NCBI GenBank assembly: GCA_012490785.1
Contig: JAAXCT010001302.1
Location: 62,001-126,000 of the forward strand
DNA from: Eragrostis nindensis
Taxonomy: Eukaryota > Streptophyta > Magnoliopsida > Poales > Poaceae
DNA length: 64,000 bases
Direction of reading: 5' to 3'
The notes beneath the pieces were generated by a model. That model had not been told where the DNA came from, searched no databases, and worked only from the letters and a program-made list of their open reading frames with translations. This document shows, piece by piece, positions 45,832 to 58,620 of this stretch (position 1 is its first letter; each line of letters opens with the position of its first letter). A program made the translations under genes and the position numbers.

Positions 45832-47193
45832 TGTTGGCAGTCCTAAGGCCTAACAGAAATTAATCCGCAAGCGTACGGATACCGATCTAGCTTTCACCAC
45901 AAGGAGTATTCCTAGGGTATCGAATCCACAGGGAACGTATAGTGTACTAAAGCTAAAACACTAGAGGTATTGATCCGTAAAGGTGGCACACAAGAGCAGG
46001 GTTTGCAGCAGTAAATAAAAAGGTCTTCTGGCCAGGCAATCTAATGATAAGAAGCTATATAGCTGGGCAATTTGGTAAGGTCTTTACTCTATTATTTGTT
46101 TCGGGGCACACGCATGCCAAGGCAGCAACCTGAGAATTAGGTTCAACTAACTTGGGGAACTACGTGCTATTGACCTCCCTACTAAAAACAATAACCCGGA
46201 CGTGGTGGATTACAGAGACCGGTATGCCTGTCACACATACTCGCGGCTACCATCCTCCGTGGGGTTACGAGCAAATCAGCGATAACTCCAGGTCTAAACA
46301 CCACGTTTACACCTATCGTTACTGCTAGCGACCAAGGATAAGCTAGCCTATGCAATAAATAAATAAATACTCATTGCATACCTGAAACCCACAAATAAAT
46401 AAAGCAGAATACCTTACTTTATTGCCGACCAATAATCTTCTTACATTTTGCCCGGCCTGGAAGACTAAGACGACTACTCCCAGGCGAGGAGCATACCGGA
46501 GGCGACGAAGAAGTAGAGTCCCGACATGTCGGGGGCCTCTAGCTCTCCTTCCCTCTCACTCACTCACTCCTAGCAACACTATCCTACTACCAAAAGACTA
46601 AAATGAAGTATCAAATGAGGTGCGTCTTGCTTCTGGAGCCGAAGGATAGCATTTATAGGCTGCTGGAGTCGGTGCACATCATCTGGCCGAAGCTGGGGAG
46701 TCGGTGGAACAAAGGTCGGCCGGCCGGCCTGGTAGGGGGGCCGGCCGGCCACTGATTCTGTCGGTTGGCCACCGACTTCCTCCTGGACGGCTTTGATGGA
46801 CTCCTGATGGCGGTAAGATGGTCGGTTCCCTCATGGGGTCGGCAGAAATTGAGTGGCCTTCAAGTTTAGGCCCAAAAGCGCATGTTCTAGAATGTCGGTT
46901 GTTTGATATTGGGCTGGACCTTGAATTCCACGTGTGGAGGCTGCAAAAGGCCTCTGGGGAGGAGCTGGACCTCGGTGGGAGCCTGAGTAGGCCGGCCGGC
47001 CTATGATTGGGCCGGCCGGTGGTCTTTGGCCCCCGTTTTCTGCGAATTTTGTCCAAATTGCTCCCTGCATTCAAATATTCCAACAAAACTCGTGGAGAGC
47101 CATTAATATAAAAGAATGTTCATTTTATCCTTGTATGATGGCTTTTATTGAATGGTGTTGGCGGTAAAATATTCGTTATAAGCACCGCCAACA
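45832..47193 (-). repeat. Outer element 5' LTR
   Basis: 1362 bp. It differs from the 3' LTR at 14 positions and from the duplicate LTR at 54973-56334 at 8. Promoter TATAAATGC lies on the minus strand at 46649-46657. The palindrome pairs are conserved. It is followed by the GACAA target duplication and satellite. Confidence 0.92.
46649..46657 (-). promoter_or_regulatory. TATA box of the outer 5' LTR
   Basis: Minus-strand TATAAATGC, same offset as in the 3' LTR. As the 5' LTR copy it would drive gag-pol transcription leftward. Confidence 0.6.
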
Positions 47194-50100
47194 GACAACG
47201 GATGAAGAAGCTAGGCTCTTCTTTTGTGGCTGGTCTCATGTTCCTTGTCATTATATCAACTTCGAGCGGAACTCCACCGAGGAATGCCTGTGTGGACTTG
47301 AGTGTTTGATCTCCTTATGTGTTCCAACCCAGTGACTCGACAATTCTTGTCTCTTTTGCAATCGAATTGTCCAATATGGAGCAAAAACTGCACCGGATAT
47401 TCGCTAAAACCAATGCAAGGCCGTGGAATGCCCGTATGTGCATGATAGGACGGAGACAACGGAGCCGAGTCTCTGTTGGAGGAGATGCCTTGGTGCCTAT
47501 GTTCCCCGCAAATGCAAGAGATCATGCGCGCACCGCACCATAGGCGTTTCTGCGCCCTCCAATTAAGGAGGGGCGACCATGCTGGAAAAATAAATTTTCG
47601 ATGGGACGCTCGGGCGGCTGAGATGGACTTCTTACCTTCAATTTTTTTATTACAATCAAATCCCTGAAATTTGCTTCTCATGGTGTTGGCCTTGCCATAA
47701 TCTTTCCAACAAAAAAAAAGAGCGCCCAGTTCGGACAACGGATGAAGAAGTTAGGCTCTTTTTTCGTGGCTGGTCTCATGTTCCTTGTCATTACACCAAC
47801 TTCGAGCGGAACTCCACCGAGGAATGCCTGCGTGGACTTGAGTGTTTGATCTCCTTATGTGTTCCAACCCAGAGACTCGACAATACTTGTCTCTTTTGCA
47901 ATCGAATTGTCCAATATGGAGCAAAAACTGCACCGGATATTTGCTAAAACCAATGCAAGGCCGTGGAATGCCCGTATGTGCATGATTGGGCAGAGACAAC
48001 GGAGCCGAGTATCTGTTCGAGGAGATGCCTTGGTGCATATGTTGCCCGCGTATGCAAGAGATCATGCGCGCACCGCACCACATGCGTTTCTGCACCCTCC
48101 AATTAAGGAGGGGCGACCATGCCGGAAAAATAAATTTTCGATGGGACGCTCGGGCGGCTGAGATGGACTTCTTACCTTCAATTTATTTACTACCCCAGTG
48201 ACTCGACAATTCTTGTCTCTTTTGCAATCGAATTGTCCAATATGGAGCAAAAACTGCACCGGATATTCGCTAAAACCAATGCAAGGCCGTGGAATGCCCG
48301 TATGTGCATGATAGGGCGGAGACAACGGAGCCGAGTCTCTGTTGGAGGAGATGCCTTGGTGCCTATGTTACCCGCAAATGCAAGAAATCATGCGCGCACC
48401 GCACCACAGGCGTTTCTGCGCCCTCCAATTAAGGAGGGGCGACCATGCTGGAAAAATAAATTTTTGAAGGGATGCTCGGGCGGCTGAGATGGACTTCTTA
48501 CCTTCAATTTTCTTACTACAATCAAATCCCCGAAATTTGCTTCTCATGATGTTGGCCTTGCCATAATCTTTCCAACAAAAAAAAGAGCGCCCAGTTCGGA
48601 CAACGGATGAAGAAGTTAGGCTCTTTTTTCGTGGCTGGTCTCATGTTCCTTGTCATTACACCAACTTCGAGCGGAACTCCACCGAGGAATGCCTGCGTGG
48701 ACTAGAGTGTTTGATCTCCTTATGTGTTCCAACCCAGTGACTCTTCAATTCTTTTCTCTTTTGCAATCGAATTGTCCAATATGGAGCAAAAACTGCACCG
48801 GATATTCGCTAAAACCAATGCAAGGCCGTGGAACGCCCGTATGTGCATGATTGGGCAGAGACAACGGACCCGAGTATCTGTTGGAGGAGATGCCTTGGTG
48901 CATATGTTGCCCGTAAATGCAAGAGATCATGCGCGCACCGCACCACAGGTGTTTCTGCGACCTCCAATTAAGGAGGGGCGACCATGCTGGAAAAATAAAT
49001 TTTCGATGGGACGCTCGGGCGGCTGAGAAGGACTTCTTACCTTCAATTTTCTTACTACAATCAAATCCCCGAAATTTGCTTCTCATGATGTTGGCCTTGC
49101 CATAATCTTTCCAACAAAAAAAAGAGCACCCAGTTCGGACAACGGATGAAGAAGTTAGGCTCTTTTTTCGTGGCTGGTCTCATGTTCCTTGTCATTACAC
49201 CAACTTCGAGCGGAACTCCACCGAGGAATGCCTGCGTGGACTAGAGTGTTTGATCTCCTTATGTGTTCCAACCCAGTGACTCTTCAATTCTTTTCTCTTT
49301 TGCAATCGAATTGTCCAATATGGAGCAAAAACTGCACCGGATATTCGCTAAAACCAATGCAAGGCCGTGGAACGCCCGTATGTGCATGATTGGGCAGAGA
49401 CAACGGACCCGAGTATCTGTTGGAGGAGATGCCTTGGTGCATATGTTGCCCGCGTATGCAAGAGATCATGCGCGCACCGCACCACATGCGTTTCTGCACC
49501 CTCCAATTAAGGAGGGGCGACCATGCTGGAAAAATAAATTTTCGATGGGACGCTCGGGCGGCTGAGATGGACTTCTTACCTTCAATTTTTTTACTACCCC
49601 AGTGACTCGACAATTCTTGTCTCTTTTGCAATCGAATTGTCCAATATGGAGCAAAAACTGCACCGGATATTCGCTAAAACCAATGCAAGGCCGTGGAATG
49701 CCCGTATGTGCATGATAGGGCGGAGACAACGGAGCCGAGTCTCTGTTGGAGGAGATGCCTTGGTGCCTATGTTACCCGCAAATGCAAGAAATCATGCGCG
49801 CACCGCACCACAGGCGTTTCTGCGCCCTCCAATTAAGGAGGGGCGACCATGCTGGAAAAATAAATTTTCGAAGGGATGCTCGGGCGGCTGAGATGGACTT
49901 CTTACCTTCAATTTTGCTTCTCATGATGTTGGCCTTGCCATAATCTTTCCAACAAAAAAAAGAGCGCCCAGTTCGGACAACGGATGAAGAAGTTAGGCTC
50001 TTTTTTCGTGGCTGGTCTCATGTTCCTTGTCATTACACCAACTTCGAGCGGAACTCCACCGAGGAATGCCTGCGTGGACTAGAGTGTTTGATCTCCTTAT

Positions 50101-52227
50101 GTGTTCCAACCCAGTGACTCTTCAATTCTTTTCTCTTTTGCAATCGAATTGTCCAATATGGAGCAAAAACTGCACCGGATATTCGCTAAAACCAATGCAA
50201 GGCCGTGGAACGCCCGTATGTGCATGATTGGGCAGAGACAACGGACCCGAGTATCTGTCGGAGGAGATGCCTTGGTGCATATGTTGCCCGTAAATGCAAG
50301 AGATCATGCGCGCACCGCACCACAGGTGTTTCTGCGACCTCCAATTAAGGAGGGGCGACCATGCTGGAAAAATAAATTTTCGATGGGACGCTCGGGCGGC
50401 TGAGAAGGACTTCTTACCTTCAATTTTTTTACTACAATCAAATCCCTGAAATTTGCTTCTCATGATGTTGGCCTTGCCATAATCTTTCCAACGAAAAAAA
50501 GAGCGCCCAGTTCGGACAACGGATGAAGAAGTTAGGCTCTTTTTTCGTGGCTGGTCTCATGTTCCTTGTCATTACACCAACTTCGAGCGGAACTCCACCG
50601 AGGAATGCCTGCGTGGACTTGAGTGTTTGATCTCCTTATGTGTTCCAACCCAGAGACTCGACAATTCTTGTCTCTTTTGCAATCGAATTGTCCAATATGG
50701 AGCAAAAACTGCACCGGATATTTGCTAAAACCAATGCAAGGCCATGGAATGCCCGTATGTGCATGATTGGGCAGAGACAACGGAGCCGAGTACCTGTTGG
50801 AGGAGATGCCTTGGTGCATATGTTGCCCGCGTATGCAAGAGATCATGCGCGCACCGCACCACAGGCTTTTCTGCACCCTCCAATTAAGGAGGGGCGACCA
50901 TGCTGGAAAAATAAATTTTCGATGGGACGCTCGGGCGGCTGAAATGGACTTCTTACCTTCAATTTTTTTACTACCCCAGTGACTCGACAATTCTTGTCTC
51001 TTTTGCAATCGAATTGTCCAATATGGAGCAAAAACTGCACCGGATATTCGCTAAAACCAATGCAAGGCCGTGGAATGCCCGTATGTGCATGATAGGGCGG
51101 CGACAACGGAGCCGAGTCTCTGTTGGAGGAGATGCCTTGGAGCCTATGTTACCCGCAAATGCAAGAGATCATGCGCGCACCGCACCACAGGCGTTTCTGC
51201 GCCCTCCAATTAAGGAGGGGCGACCATGCTGGAAAAATAAATTTTCGAAGGGACGCTCGGGCGGCTGAGATGGACTTCTTACCTTCAATTTTCTTACTAC
51301 AATCAAATCCCTTAAATTTGCTTCTCATGATGTTGGCCTTGCCATAATCTTTCCAACAGAAAAAAGAGCGCCCAGTTCGGACAACGGATGAAGAAGTTAG
51401 GCTCTTTTTTCGTGGCTGGTCTCATGTTCCTAGTCATTACACCAACTTCGAGCGGAACTCCACCGAGGAATGCCTGCGTGGACTAGAGTGTTTGATCTCC
51501 TTATGTGTTCGAACCCAGTGACTCGACAATTCTTGTCTCTTTTGCAATCGAATTGTCCAATATGGAGCAAAAACAGCACCGGATATTCGCTAAAACCAAT
51601 GCAAGGCCGTGGAATGCCCGTATGTGCATGATTGGGCAGAGACAACGGACCCGAGTATCTGTTGGAGGAGGTGCCTTGGTGCATATGTTGCCTGTAAATG
51701 CAAGAGATCATGCGCGCACCGCACCACAGGCGTTTCTGCGCCCTCCAATTAAGGAGGGGCAACCATGCTGGAAAAATAAATTTTCGATAGGACGCTCGGG
51801 CGGCTGAGAAGGACTTCTTACCTTCAATTTTTTTACTACAATCAAATCCATGAAATTTGCTTCTCATGGTGTTGGCCTTGCCATAATCTTTCCAACAAAA
51901 AAAAGAGCGCCCAGTTCGGACAACGGATGAAGAAGCTAGGCTCTTTTTTCGTGGCTGGTCTCATGTTCCTTGTCATTACATCAACTTCGAGCGGAACTCC
52001 ACCGAGGAATGCCTGCGTGGACTTGAGAGTTTGATCTCCTTATGTGTTCCAACCCAGTGACTCGACAATTCTTGTCTCTTTTGCAATCGAATTGTCCAAT
52101 ATGGAGCAAAAACTGCACCGGATATTCGCTAAAACCAATGCAAGGCCGTGGAATGCCCGTATGTGCATGATAGGACGGAGACAACGGAGCCGAGTCTCTG
52201 TTGGAGGAGATGCCTTGGTGCCTATGT
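47194..52227 (-). repeat. 539-bp satellite array, reverse orientation, between retrotransposon copies
   Basis: About nine monomers, some of them the 326-bp short type (joint TACTACCCCAGTG at about 48192, 49597 and 50972). Monomers around 48740, 49280 and 50120 share GACTAGAGTG and ACTCTTCAATTC. The array ends abruptly inside a monomer at CCTATGTT, where pol sequence begins. Confidence 0.93.
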
Positions 52228-54843
52228 TCTCGGGGGTGGAAGTGACTCAATTACCTCAACCTTGGCTTTGTCTACCTCAATCCCTCGAGCAGAGACCTTA
52301 TGTCCAAGAACAATTCCCTCTGTCACCATGAAGTGACATTTTTCCAAATTTAAAACCAAATCTGCATCCTTGCATTTTTGCAGCACCTTCTCAAGATTCT
52401 GGAGGCATCTGTTGAATGTTTCACCGTAGACCGAGAAGTCATCCATGAACACTTCCATTATTTTCTCCACTAGGTCCGAGAAGATTGCCATCATGCATCT
52501 TTGGAAAGAGGCAGGTGCGTTACACAATCCGAACGACATTCGTCGGTAGGCGAATGTGCCGTAAGGACATGTGAAGGTGGTCTTGTCTTGGTCATCCGGG
52601 TGGATAGGTATTTGATGGTACCCTGAATAACCGTCAAGGAAGCAGAAGAACGAGTGCTTTGCCAACCGTTCGAGCATCTCATCAATGAACGGGAGTGGGT
52701 AGTGATCTTTCCTGGTTGCTTTATTAAGCTTCCTGTAATCGATGCACATCCTCCATCCTGTTACTGTGCGCTGAGGAATCAATTCATTCTTTTCGTTCTT
52801 CACAACTGTCATCCCTCCCTTCTTAGGTACTACCTGGACGGGGCTGACCCATTGACTGTCCTGAACTGGGTAGATTATACCTGCCTTGAGTAGTTTCAAA
52901 ATTTCTTTCTTAACTACATCTCTCATGGCATTATTCAAACGTCGTTGGTGCTCACGCACAGGCTTATGATCGGGTTCCATTGGGATTCGATGTGTGCAGA
53001 ATTCTGGGCTGATTCCCTTGAGGTCTGCTAGTGAGTAACCTATTACTGATCTATATTTTTCTAGCACGGCTACTAGTTTCTTCTCTTCTTCCTCTGACAG
53101 CTTATCACTGATTATGACAGGCGTTGTCTGATCTTTGAAGAGGAAACTATACTTAAGACCTGGTGGCAGCTGTTTGAGCTCGACAGGTGTTGGAGCTGGT
53201 TCTTCATGCTTATTGAGTGGAACATAGGGGGAAGGGTCTTCATCATCATTGAAGTACTGTGCATCTTCCTCCGTATCAAGCTGCGAAGCTTCTAAGAATT
53301 CAACAGCCGCTGCTTCTTCTATGGCCGTATATTCGTCCATCTTCTCAGATTTTTCCTCTGGCTTGGCATTGAGTGTTCTTCTGATGTCGATGGAGAAGCT
53401 TTTTCTTCCCATTGGAACTTCCAACTCCTCTTGGGTGCTTCTCATCTTTGTGAGTGCTGCAATTGGAGTTCCAATAAGGAAGAATTTCTCGTCGGGAATG
53501 TCAAAGATGTAGAAATTCATGAGCAGGGATTGCCCATTAATTTCTATTTCTAACTCTTGCAAGATCCCCTCAGCTTGATAGCACTTGTTCCGGAATATCA
53601 GCCTTTTCCCTGATGGTAATAGGCTTGATATGTCTACCGCCAATTGCTGGGCCCGCTGCTTTGACAGAATGTTTACTCCTGCTGTTAAGTCATAGCTAGC
53701 CTCAATTGGTGGTATATGCTCATATTTTACTAGAATGCTCTCAGGCTTTTCGTTGAGCTTGACGACCTTCTTTGAGCATTCTGTTTCTTGGAGCCAATCC
53801 TCACTGAAGACGGCAGACAGTTTCTGTAGACGTGTGTCTTGTTCTGCCTTGTCTTCCCAATCTGGCTCATCTAGCTCAGCCTTTTCAACATAGCAATTCT
53901 TCTCCACCGGGTAAGTTCTTGTATTCCCGAATCTCGTCAAGTCTACCTCTTCCTCATATGGTAGGAGAGGGAGAGTGGACTCAACTTGATTCTGTCCTTC
54001 GGAGAGAATTTGGCTATCCTTGAATAGCGTAGGATTCGAGGGGCAGACGTAGAACGGTTCTTGTTCTGCCTTCGGAGCTGGCTGTGGTTGAGGTGGTTCT
54101 GCTTGGGGTTGTACCATACATGCACACTTCTTCTGTTCTGGTGAGCTAACTGAAGGTGTCTCAACTATGGTTTGTGCCTCTTCTTCATGTTTTTCAGGGG
54201 CAACTGCATCATAGGAGCCCAAATTGCTGAGAATTTTATCCAACACATCGAACCCTTCTTCAATCGTCTTGTACAAGAACGACCCTCCTGAAGCTGTATC
54301 CAAGAAGTTACGGCTGTTCGGAGTGAGTCCCGCAGCAAAATGTTGAAGGAGTATCGGTGATGGAATTCCCAGATCTGGTCCTTCTAGAGTGTAGGTCAGG
54401 AAACGGTCCCAGGCAGCTCCTAATGGCTCATTTCTGCCCTGCTCAAAGGTAATGATCTTTTTGCGAAGAGCAATAACCTTATGGAGAGGGAAGTACTTGA
54501 GACAGAAGAGCTTCCGGAGAGTAGCCCAATCTCCCTGAGCTTCACTTACATGCTTGGCATACCAGAGCTCTGCATTGCTAGTGATGGAGAACGGAAACAG
54601 CAACCATCTGAAACTGTCTCTCGGGACTCCTGATGTAACAACTGTGGAACAGAGCCTCTCGAAGTAACGCATATGTGTATATGGATTTTCATGATCTTCC
54701 CCGCGGAACTCAGATCCCTTCACCAGTGAAATCAGCTCTGGACGAATCTCATAGCTGACAGCTGTGATTGGCTTGGATGCTGGTGCAGGCTCCAGTAGTG
54801 CTCCTTTCGGAGCAGCGGCGTCGAAGATCGACGGAGTGTCCAT
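52222..54843 (-). pseudogene. Truncated gag-pol (gag, protease, RT) of the second copy
   Basis: One open frame of 873 residues from the ATG at 54843. It shows that gag and pol are a single frame in the undamaged element. Gag occupies about residues 1-222, an acidic/proline linker follows, the protease-like domain lies near 390-475 and RT from about 645. FMDD is retained. The frame ends PPPRT-stop; the stop codon (TAG) comes from the fused satellite, not from the element. Connection, RNase H and integrase are missing, so it is not functional for transposition. Confidence 0.92.
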
Positions 54844-54947
54844 GATATAGTATGATAATAAAAGGAAAAGAAAAGCAAAAGAAAATAAAAGAAAATAAAA
54901 ACCTTTAGCGGGCGCCTCTAGGTTCGAGTCCTAGCACAGCTAACCGT

Positions 54948-54965
54948 TCCCCGGCAACAGCGCCA
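54948..54965 (-). promoter_or_regulatory. Primer-binding site of the second copy
   Basis: Same 18-mer as at 45807-45824, offset 9141 bp, 7 bp from the LTR. Confidence 0.85.
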
Positions 54966-54972
54966 GAAAGCT

Positions 54973-56334
54973 TGTTGGCAGTCCTAAGGCCTAACAGAAA
55001 TTAATCCGCAAGCGTACGGATACCGATCTAGCTTTCACCACAAGGAGTATTCCTAGGGTATCGAATCCACAGGGAACGTATAGTGTACTAAAGCTAAAAC
55101 ACTAGAGGTATTGATCCGTAAAGGTGGCACACAAGAGCAGGGTTTGCAGCAGTAAATAAAAAGGTCTTCTGGCCAGGCAATCTAATGATAAGAAGCTATA
55201 TAGCTGGGCAATTTGGTAAGGTCCTTACTCTATTATTTGTTTCGGGGCACACGCATGCCAAGGCAGCAACCCGAGAATTAGGTTCAACTAACTTGGGGAA
55301 CTACGTGCTATTGACCTCCCTACTAAAAACAATAACCCGGACGTGGTGGATTACAGAGACCGGTATGCCTGTCACACATACTCGCGGCTACCATCCTCCG
55401 TGGGGTTACGAGCAAATCAGGGATAACTCCAGGTCTAAACACCACGTTTACACCTATCGTTACTGCTAGCGACCAAGGATAAGCTAGCCTATGCAATAAA
55501 TAAATAAATACTCATTGCATACCTGAAACCCACAAATAAATAAAGCAGAATACCTTACTTTATTGCCGACCAATAATCTTCTTACATGTTGCCCGGCCTG
55601 GAAGACTAAGACGACTACTCCCAGGCGAGGAGCATACCGGAGGCGACGAAGAAGTAGAGTCCCGACATGTCGGGGGCCTCTAGCTCTCCTTCCCTCTCAC
55701 TCACTCACTCCTAGCAACACTATCCTACTACCAAAAGACTAAAATGAAGTATCAAATGAGGTGCGTCTTGCTTCTGGAGCCGAAGGATAGCATTTATAGG
55801 CTGCTGGAGTCGGTGCACATCATCTGGCCGAAGCTGGGGAGTCGGTGGAACAAAGGTCGGCCGGCCGGCCTGGTAGGGGGGCCGGCCGGCCACTGATTCT
55901 GTCGGTTGGCCACCGACTTCCTCCTGGACGGCTCTGATGGACTCCTGATGGCGGTAAGATGGTCGGTTCCCTCATGGGGTCGGCAGAAATTGAGTGGCCT
56001 TCAAGTTTAGGCCCAAAAGCGCATGTTCTAGAATGTCGGTTGTTTGATATTGGGCTGGACCTTGAATTCCACGTGTGGAGGCTGCAAAAGGCCTCTGGGG
56101 AGGAGCTGGACCTCGGTGGGAGCCTGAGTAGGCCGGCCTGCCTATGATTGGGCCGACCGGTGGTCTTTGGCCCCCGTTTTCTGCGAATTTTGTCCAAATT
56201 GCTCCCTGCATTCAAATATTCCAACAAAACTCGTGGAGAGCCATTAATATAAAAGAATGTTCATTTTATCATTGTATGATGGCTTTTATTGAATGGTGTT
56301 GGCGGTAAAATATTCGTTATAAGCACCGCCAACA
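54973..56334 (-). repeat. 5' LTR of the second copy
   Basis: 1362 bp. It shares 9 of the 14 differences that separate the original 5' LTR from the 3' LTR, and has three private changes. Two of these damage a palindrome pair (GGCCGGCCTGCC and GGGCCGACCGG near 56132-56160). The promoter TATA lies at 55790-55798 on the minus strand. Confidence 0.92.
55790..55798 (-). promoter_or_regulatory. TATA box of the second-copy LTR
   Basis: Minus-strand TATAAATGC at the same LTR offset as in the other two copies. Confidence 0.6.
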
Positions 56335-56890
56335 GACAACGGATGAAGAAGCTAGGCTCTTCTTTCGTGGCTGGTCTCATGTTCCTTGTCATTATATCAA
56401 CTTCGAGCGGAACTCCACCGAGGAATGCCTGTGTGGACTTGAGTGTTTGATCTCCTTATGTGTTCCAACCCAGTGACTCGACAATTCTTGTCTCTTTTGC
56501 AATCGAATTGTCCAATATGGAGCAAAAACTGCACCGGATATTCGCTAAAACCAATGCAAGGCCGTGGAATGCCCGTATGTGCATGATAGGACGGAGACAA
56601 CGGAGCCGAGTCTCTGTTGGAGGAGATGCCTTGGTGCCTATGTTCCCCGCAAATGCAAGAGATCATGCGCGCACCGCACCATAGGCGTTTCTGCGCCCTC
56701 CAATTAAGGAGGGGCGACCTTGCTGGAAAAATAAATTTTCGATGCGACGCTCGGGCGGCTGAGATGGACTTCTTACCTTCAATTTTTTTACTATAATCAA
56801 ATCCCTGAAATTTGCATCTCATGGTGTTGGCCTTGCCATAATCTTTCCAACAAAAAAAAGAGCGCCCAGTTCGGACAACGGATGAAGAAG

Positions 56891-58620
56891 TTAGGCTCTT
56901 TTTTCGTGGCTGGTCTCATGTTCCTTGTCATTACACCAACTTCGAGCGGAACTCCACCGAGGAATGCCTGCGTGGACTTGAGTGTTTGATCTCCTTATGT
57001 GTTCCAACCCAGAGACTCGACAATTCTTGTCTCTTTTGCAATCGAATTGTCCAATATGGAGCAAAAACTGCACCGGATAATTGCTAAAACCAGTGCAAGG
57101 CCATGGAATGCCCGTATGTGCATGATTGGGCAGAGACAATGGAGCCGAGTATCTGTTCGAGGAGATGCCTTGGTGCATATGTTGCCCGCGTATGCAAGAG
57201 ATCATGCGCGCACCGCACCACAGGCGTTTCTGCGCCCTCCAATTAAGGAGGGGCGACCATGCTGGAAAAATAAATTTTCGATGGGACGCTCGGGCGGCTG
57301 AGATGGACTTCTTACCTTCAATTTTTTTACTACCCCAGTGACTCGACAATTCTTGTCTCTTTTGCAATCGAATTGTCCAATATGGAGCAAAAACTGCACC
57401 GGATATTCGCTAAAACCAATGCAAGGACGTGGAATGCCCGTATGTGCATGATAGGGCGGAGACAACGGAGCCGAGTCTCTGTTGGAGGAGATGCCTTGGT
57501 GCCTATGTTACCCGCAAATGCAAGAGATCATGCGCGCACCGCACCACAGGCGTTTCTGCGCCCTCCAATTAAGGAGGGGCGACCATGCTGAAAAATAAAT
57601 TTTCGGACGGGACGCTCGGGTGGCTGGGATGGACTTCTTACCTTCAATTTTTTTACTACAATCAAATACCTGAAATTTGCATCTCATGGTGTTGGCCTTG
57701 CCATAATCTTTCCAACAAAAAAAAGAGCGCCCAGTTCGGACAACGGATGAAGAAGTTAGGCTCTTTTTTCGTGGCTGGTCTCATGTTCCTTGTCATTACA
57801 CCAACTTCGAGCGGAACTCCACCGAGGAATGCCTGCGTGGACTTGAGTGTTTGATCTCCTTATGTGTTCCAACCCAGAGACTCGACAATTCTTGTCTCTT
57901 TTGCAATCGAATTGTCCAATATGGAGCAAAAACTGCACCGGATAATTGCTAAAACCAATGCAAGGCCATGGAATGCCCGTATGTGCATGATTGGGCAGAG
58001 ACAATGGAGCCGAGTATCTGTTCGAGGAGATGCCTTGGTGCATATGTTGCCCGCGTATGCAAGAGATCATGCGCGCACCGCACCACAGGCGTTTCTGCGC
58101 CCTCCAATTAAGGAGGGGCGACCATGCTGGAAAAATAAATTTTCGATGGGACGCTCGGGCGGCTGAGATGGACTTCTTACCTTCAATTTTTTTACTACCC
58201 CAGTGACTCGACAATTCTTGTCTCTTTTGCAATCCAATTGTCCAATATGGAGCAAAAACTGCACCGGATATTCGCTAAAACCAATGCAAGGACGTGGAAT
58301 GCCCGTATGTGCATGATAGGGCGGAGACAACGGAGCCGAGTCTCTGTTGGAGGAGATGCCTTGGTGCCTATGTTACCCGCAAATGCAAGAGATCATGCGC
58401 GCACCGCACCACAGGCGTTTCTGCGCCCTCCAATTAAGGAGGGGCGACCATGCTGAAAAAATAAATTTTCGGACGGGACGCTCGGGTGGCTGGGATGGAC
58501 TTCTTACCTTCAATTTTTTTTACTACAATCAAATACCTGAAATTTGCTTCTCATGGTGTTGGCCTTGCCATAATCTTTCCAACAAAAAAAAGAGCGCCCA
58601 GTTCGGACAACGGATGAAGA
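56891..58620 (-). repeat. Higher-order dimer of about 865 bp, two units
   Basis: Full plus short monomer pair repeated at 865 bp (56999/57864, 57126/57991, 57373/58238). Shared rare changes include GGATAATTGCTAAAACC, GACAATGGAGCC and GCAAGGACGTGG. The corresponding part of the left duplication unit (around 47860-48480) has a single copy, so this gain happened after the 9.1-kb duplication. Confidence 0.8.

Larger units (their letters stand above)
29630..47193 (-). mobile_element. Athila-type Ty3/gypsy LTR retrotransposon, interrupted by a nested element
   Basis: Full insertion of 17,564 bp, of which about 10.2 kb is this element and 7380 bp is a nested element. Both LTRs are 1362 bp, start TGTTGGC and end GCCAACA, and the whole is flanked by the 5-bp duplication GACAA (29625-29629 and 47194-47198). 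It is transcribed leftward: 5' LTR at 45832-47193, primer site, gag, protease, RT, RNase H, integrase, a third ORF, polypurine tract, 3' LTR at 29630-30991. The gag features and the tRNA-Asp-type primer site indicate the Athila lineage. The copy is dead: a 7-bp deletion breaks the gag-pol frame and the nested element splits pol. The LTRs differ at 14 of 1362 positions by eye (1.0%). Confidence 0.93.
43093..52227. repeat. Tandem segmental duplication, left unit (about 9.13 kb)
   Basis: This span (mid-pol, gag, 5' LTR, then about 5 kb of satellite) is followed directly by a second copy of the same order. Element parts match at offsets of 9134 bp (pol) and 9141 bp (gag, LTR); the difference is the 7-bp deletion in this unit. 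The right-hand satellite flank also matches, including the rare ATTATATCAACTTCG and TGTGTGGACTT variants next to the LTR. The second copy is therefore a duplication, not an independent insertion. Confidence 0.88.
52228..56334 (-). mobile_element. Second, 3'-truncated copy of the outer retrotransposon
   Basis: Contains only the 5' half: LTR, primer site, gag, protease and most of RT, cut at the codons for SLPPPR. The joint with satellite (52227-52229) shares about 3 bases (TTC). There is no target duplication on the left side, and the right side carries the same GACAA and satellite flank as the first copy. It was generated by the duplication, not by transposition. It lacks the nested element because the duplicated part starts beyond that insertion point. 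Confidence 0.9.

Noticed and set aside
52228..56334. An independent insertion of a second retrotransposon
   Set aside because: There is no LTR or target duplication on the left, the right-hand satellite flank equals that of the first copy, and shared LTR changes show descent from the same insertion.
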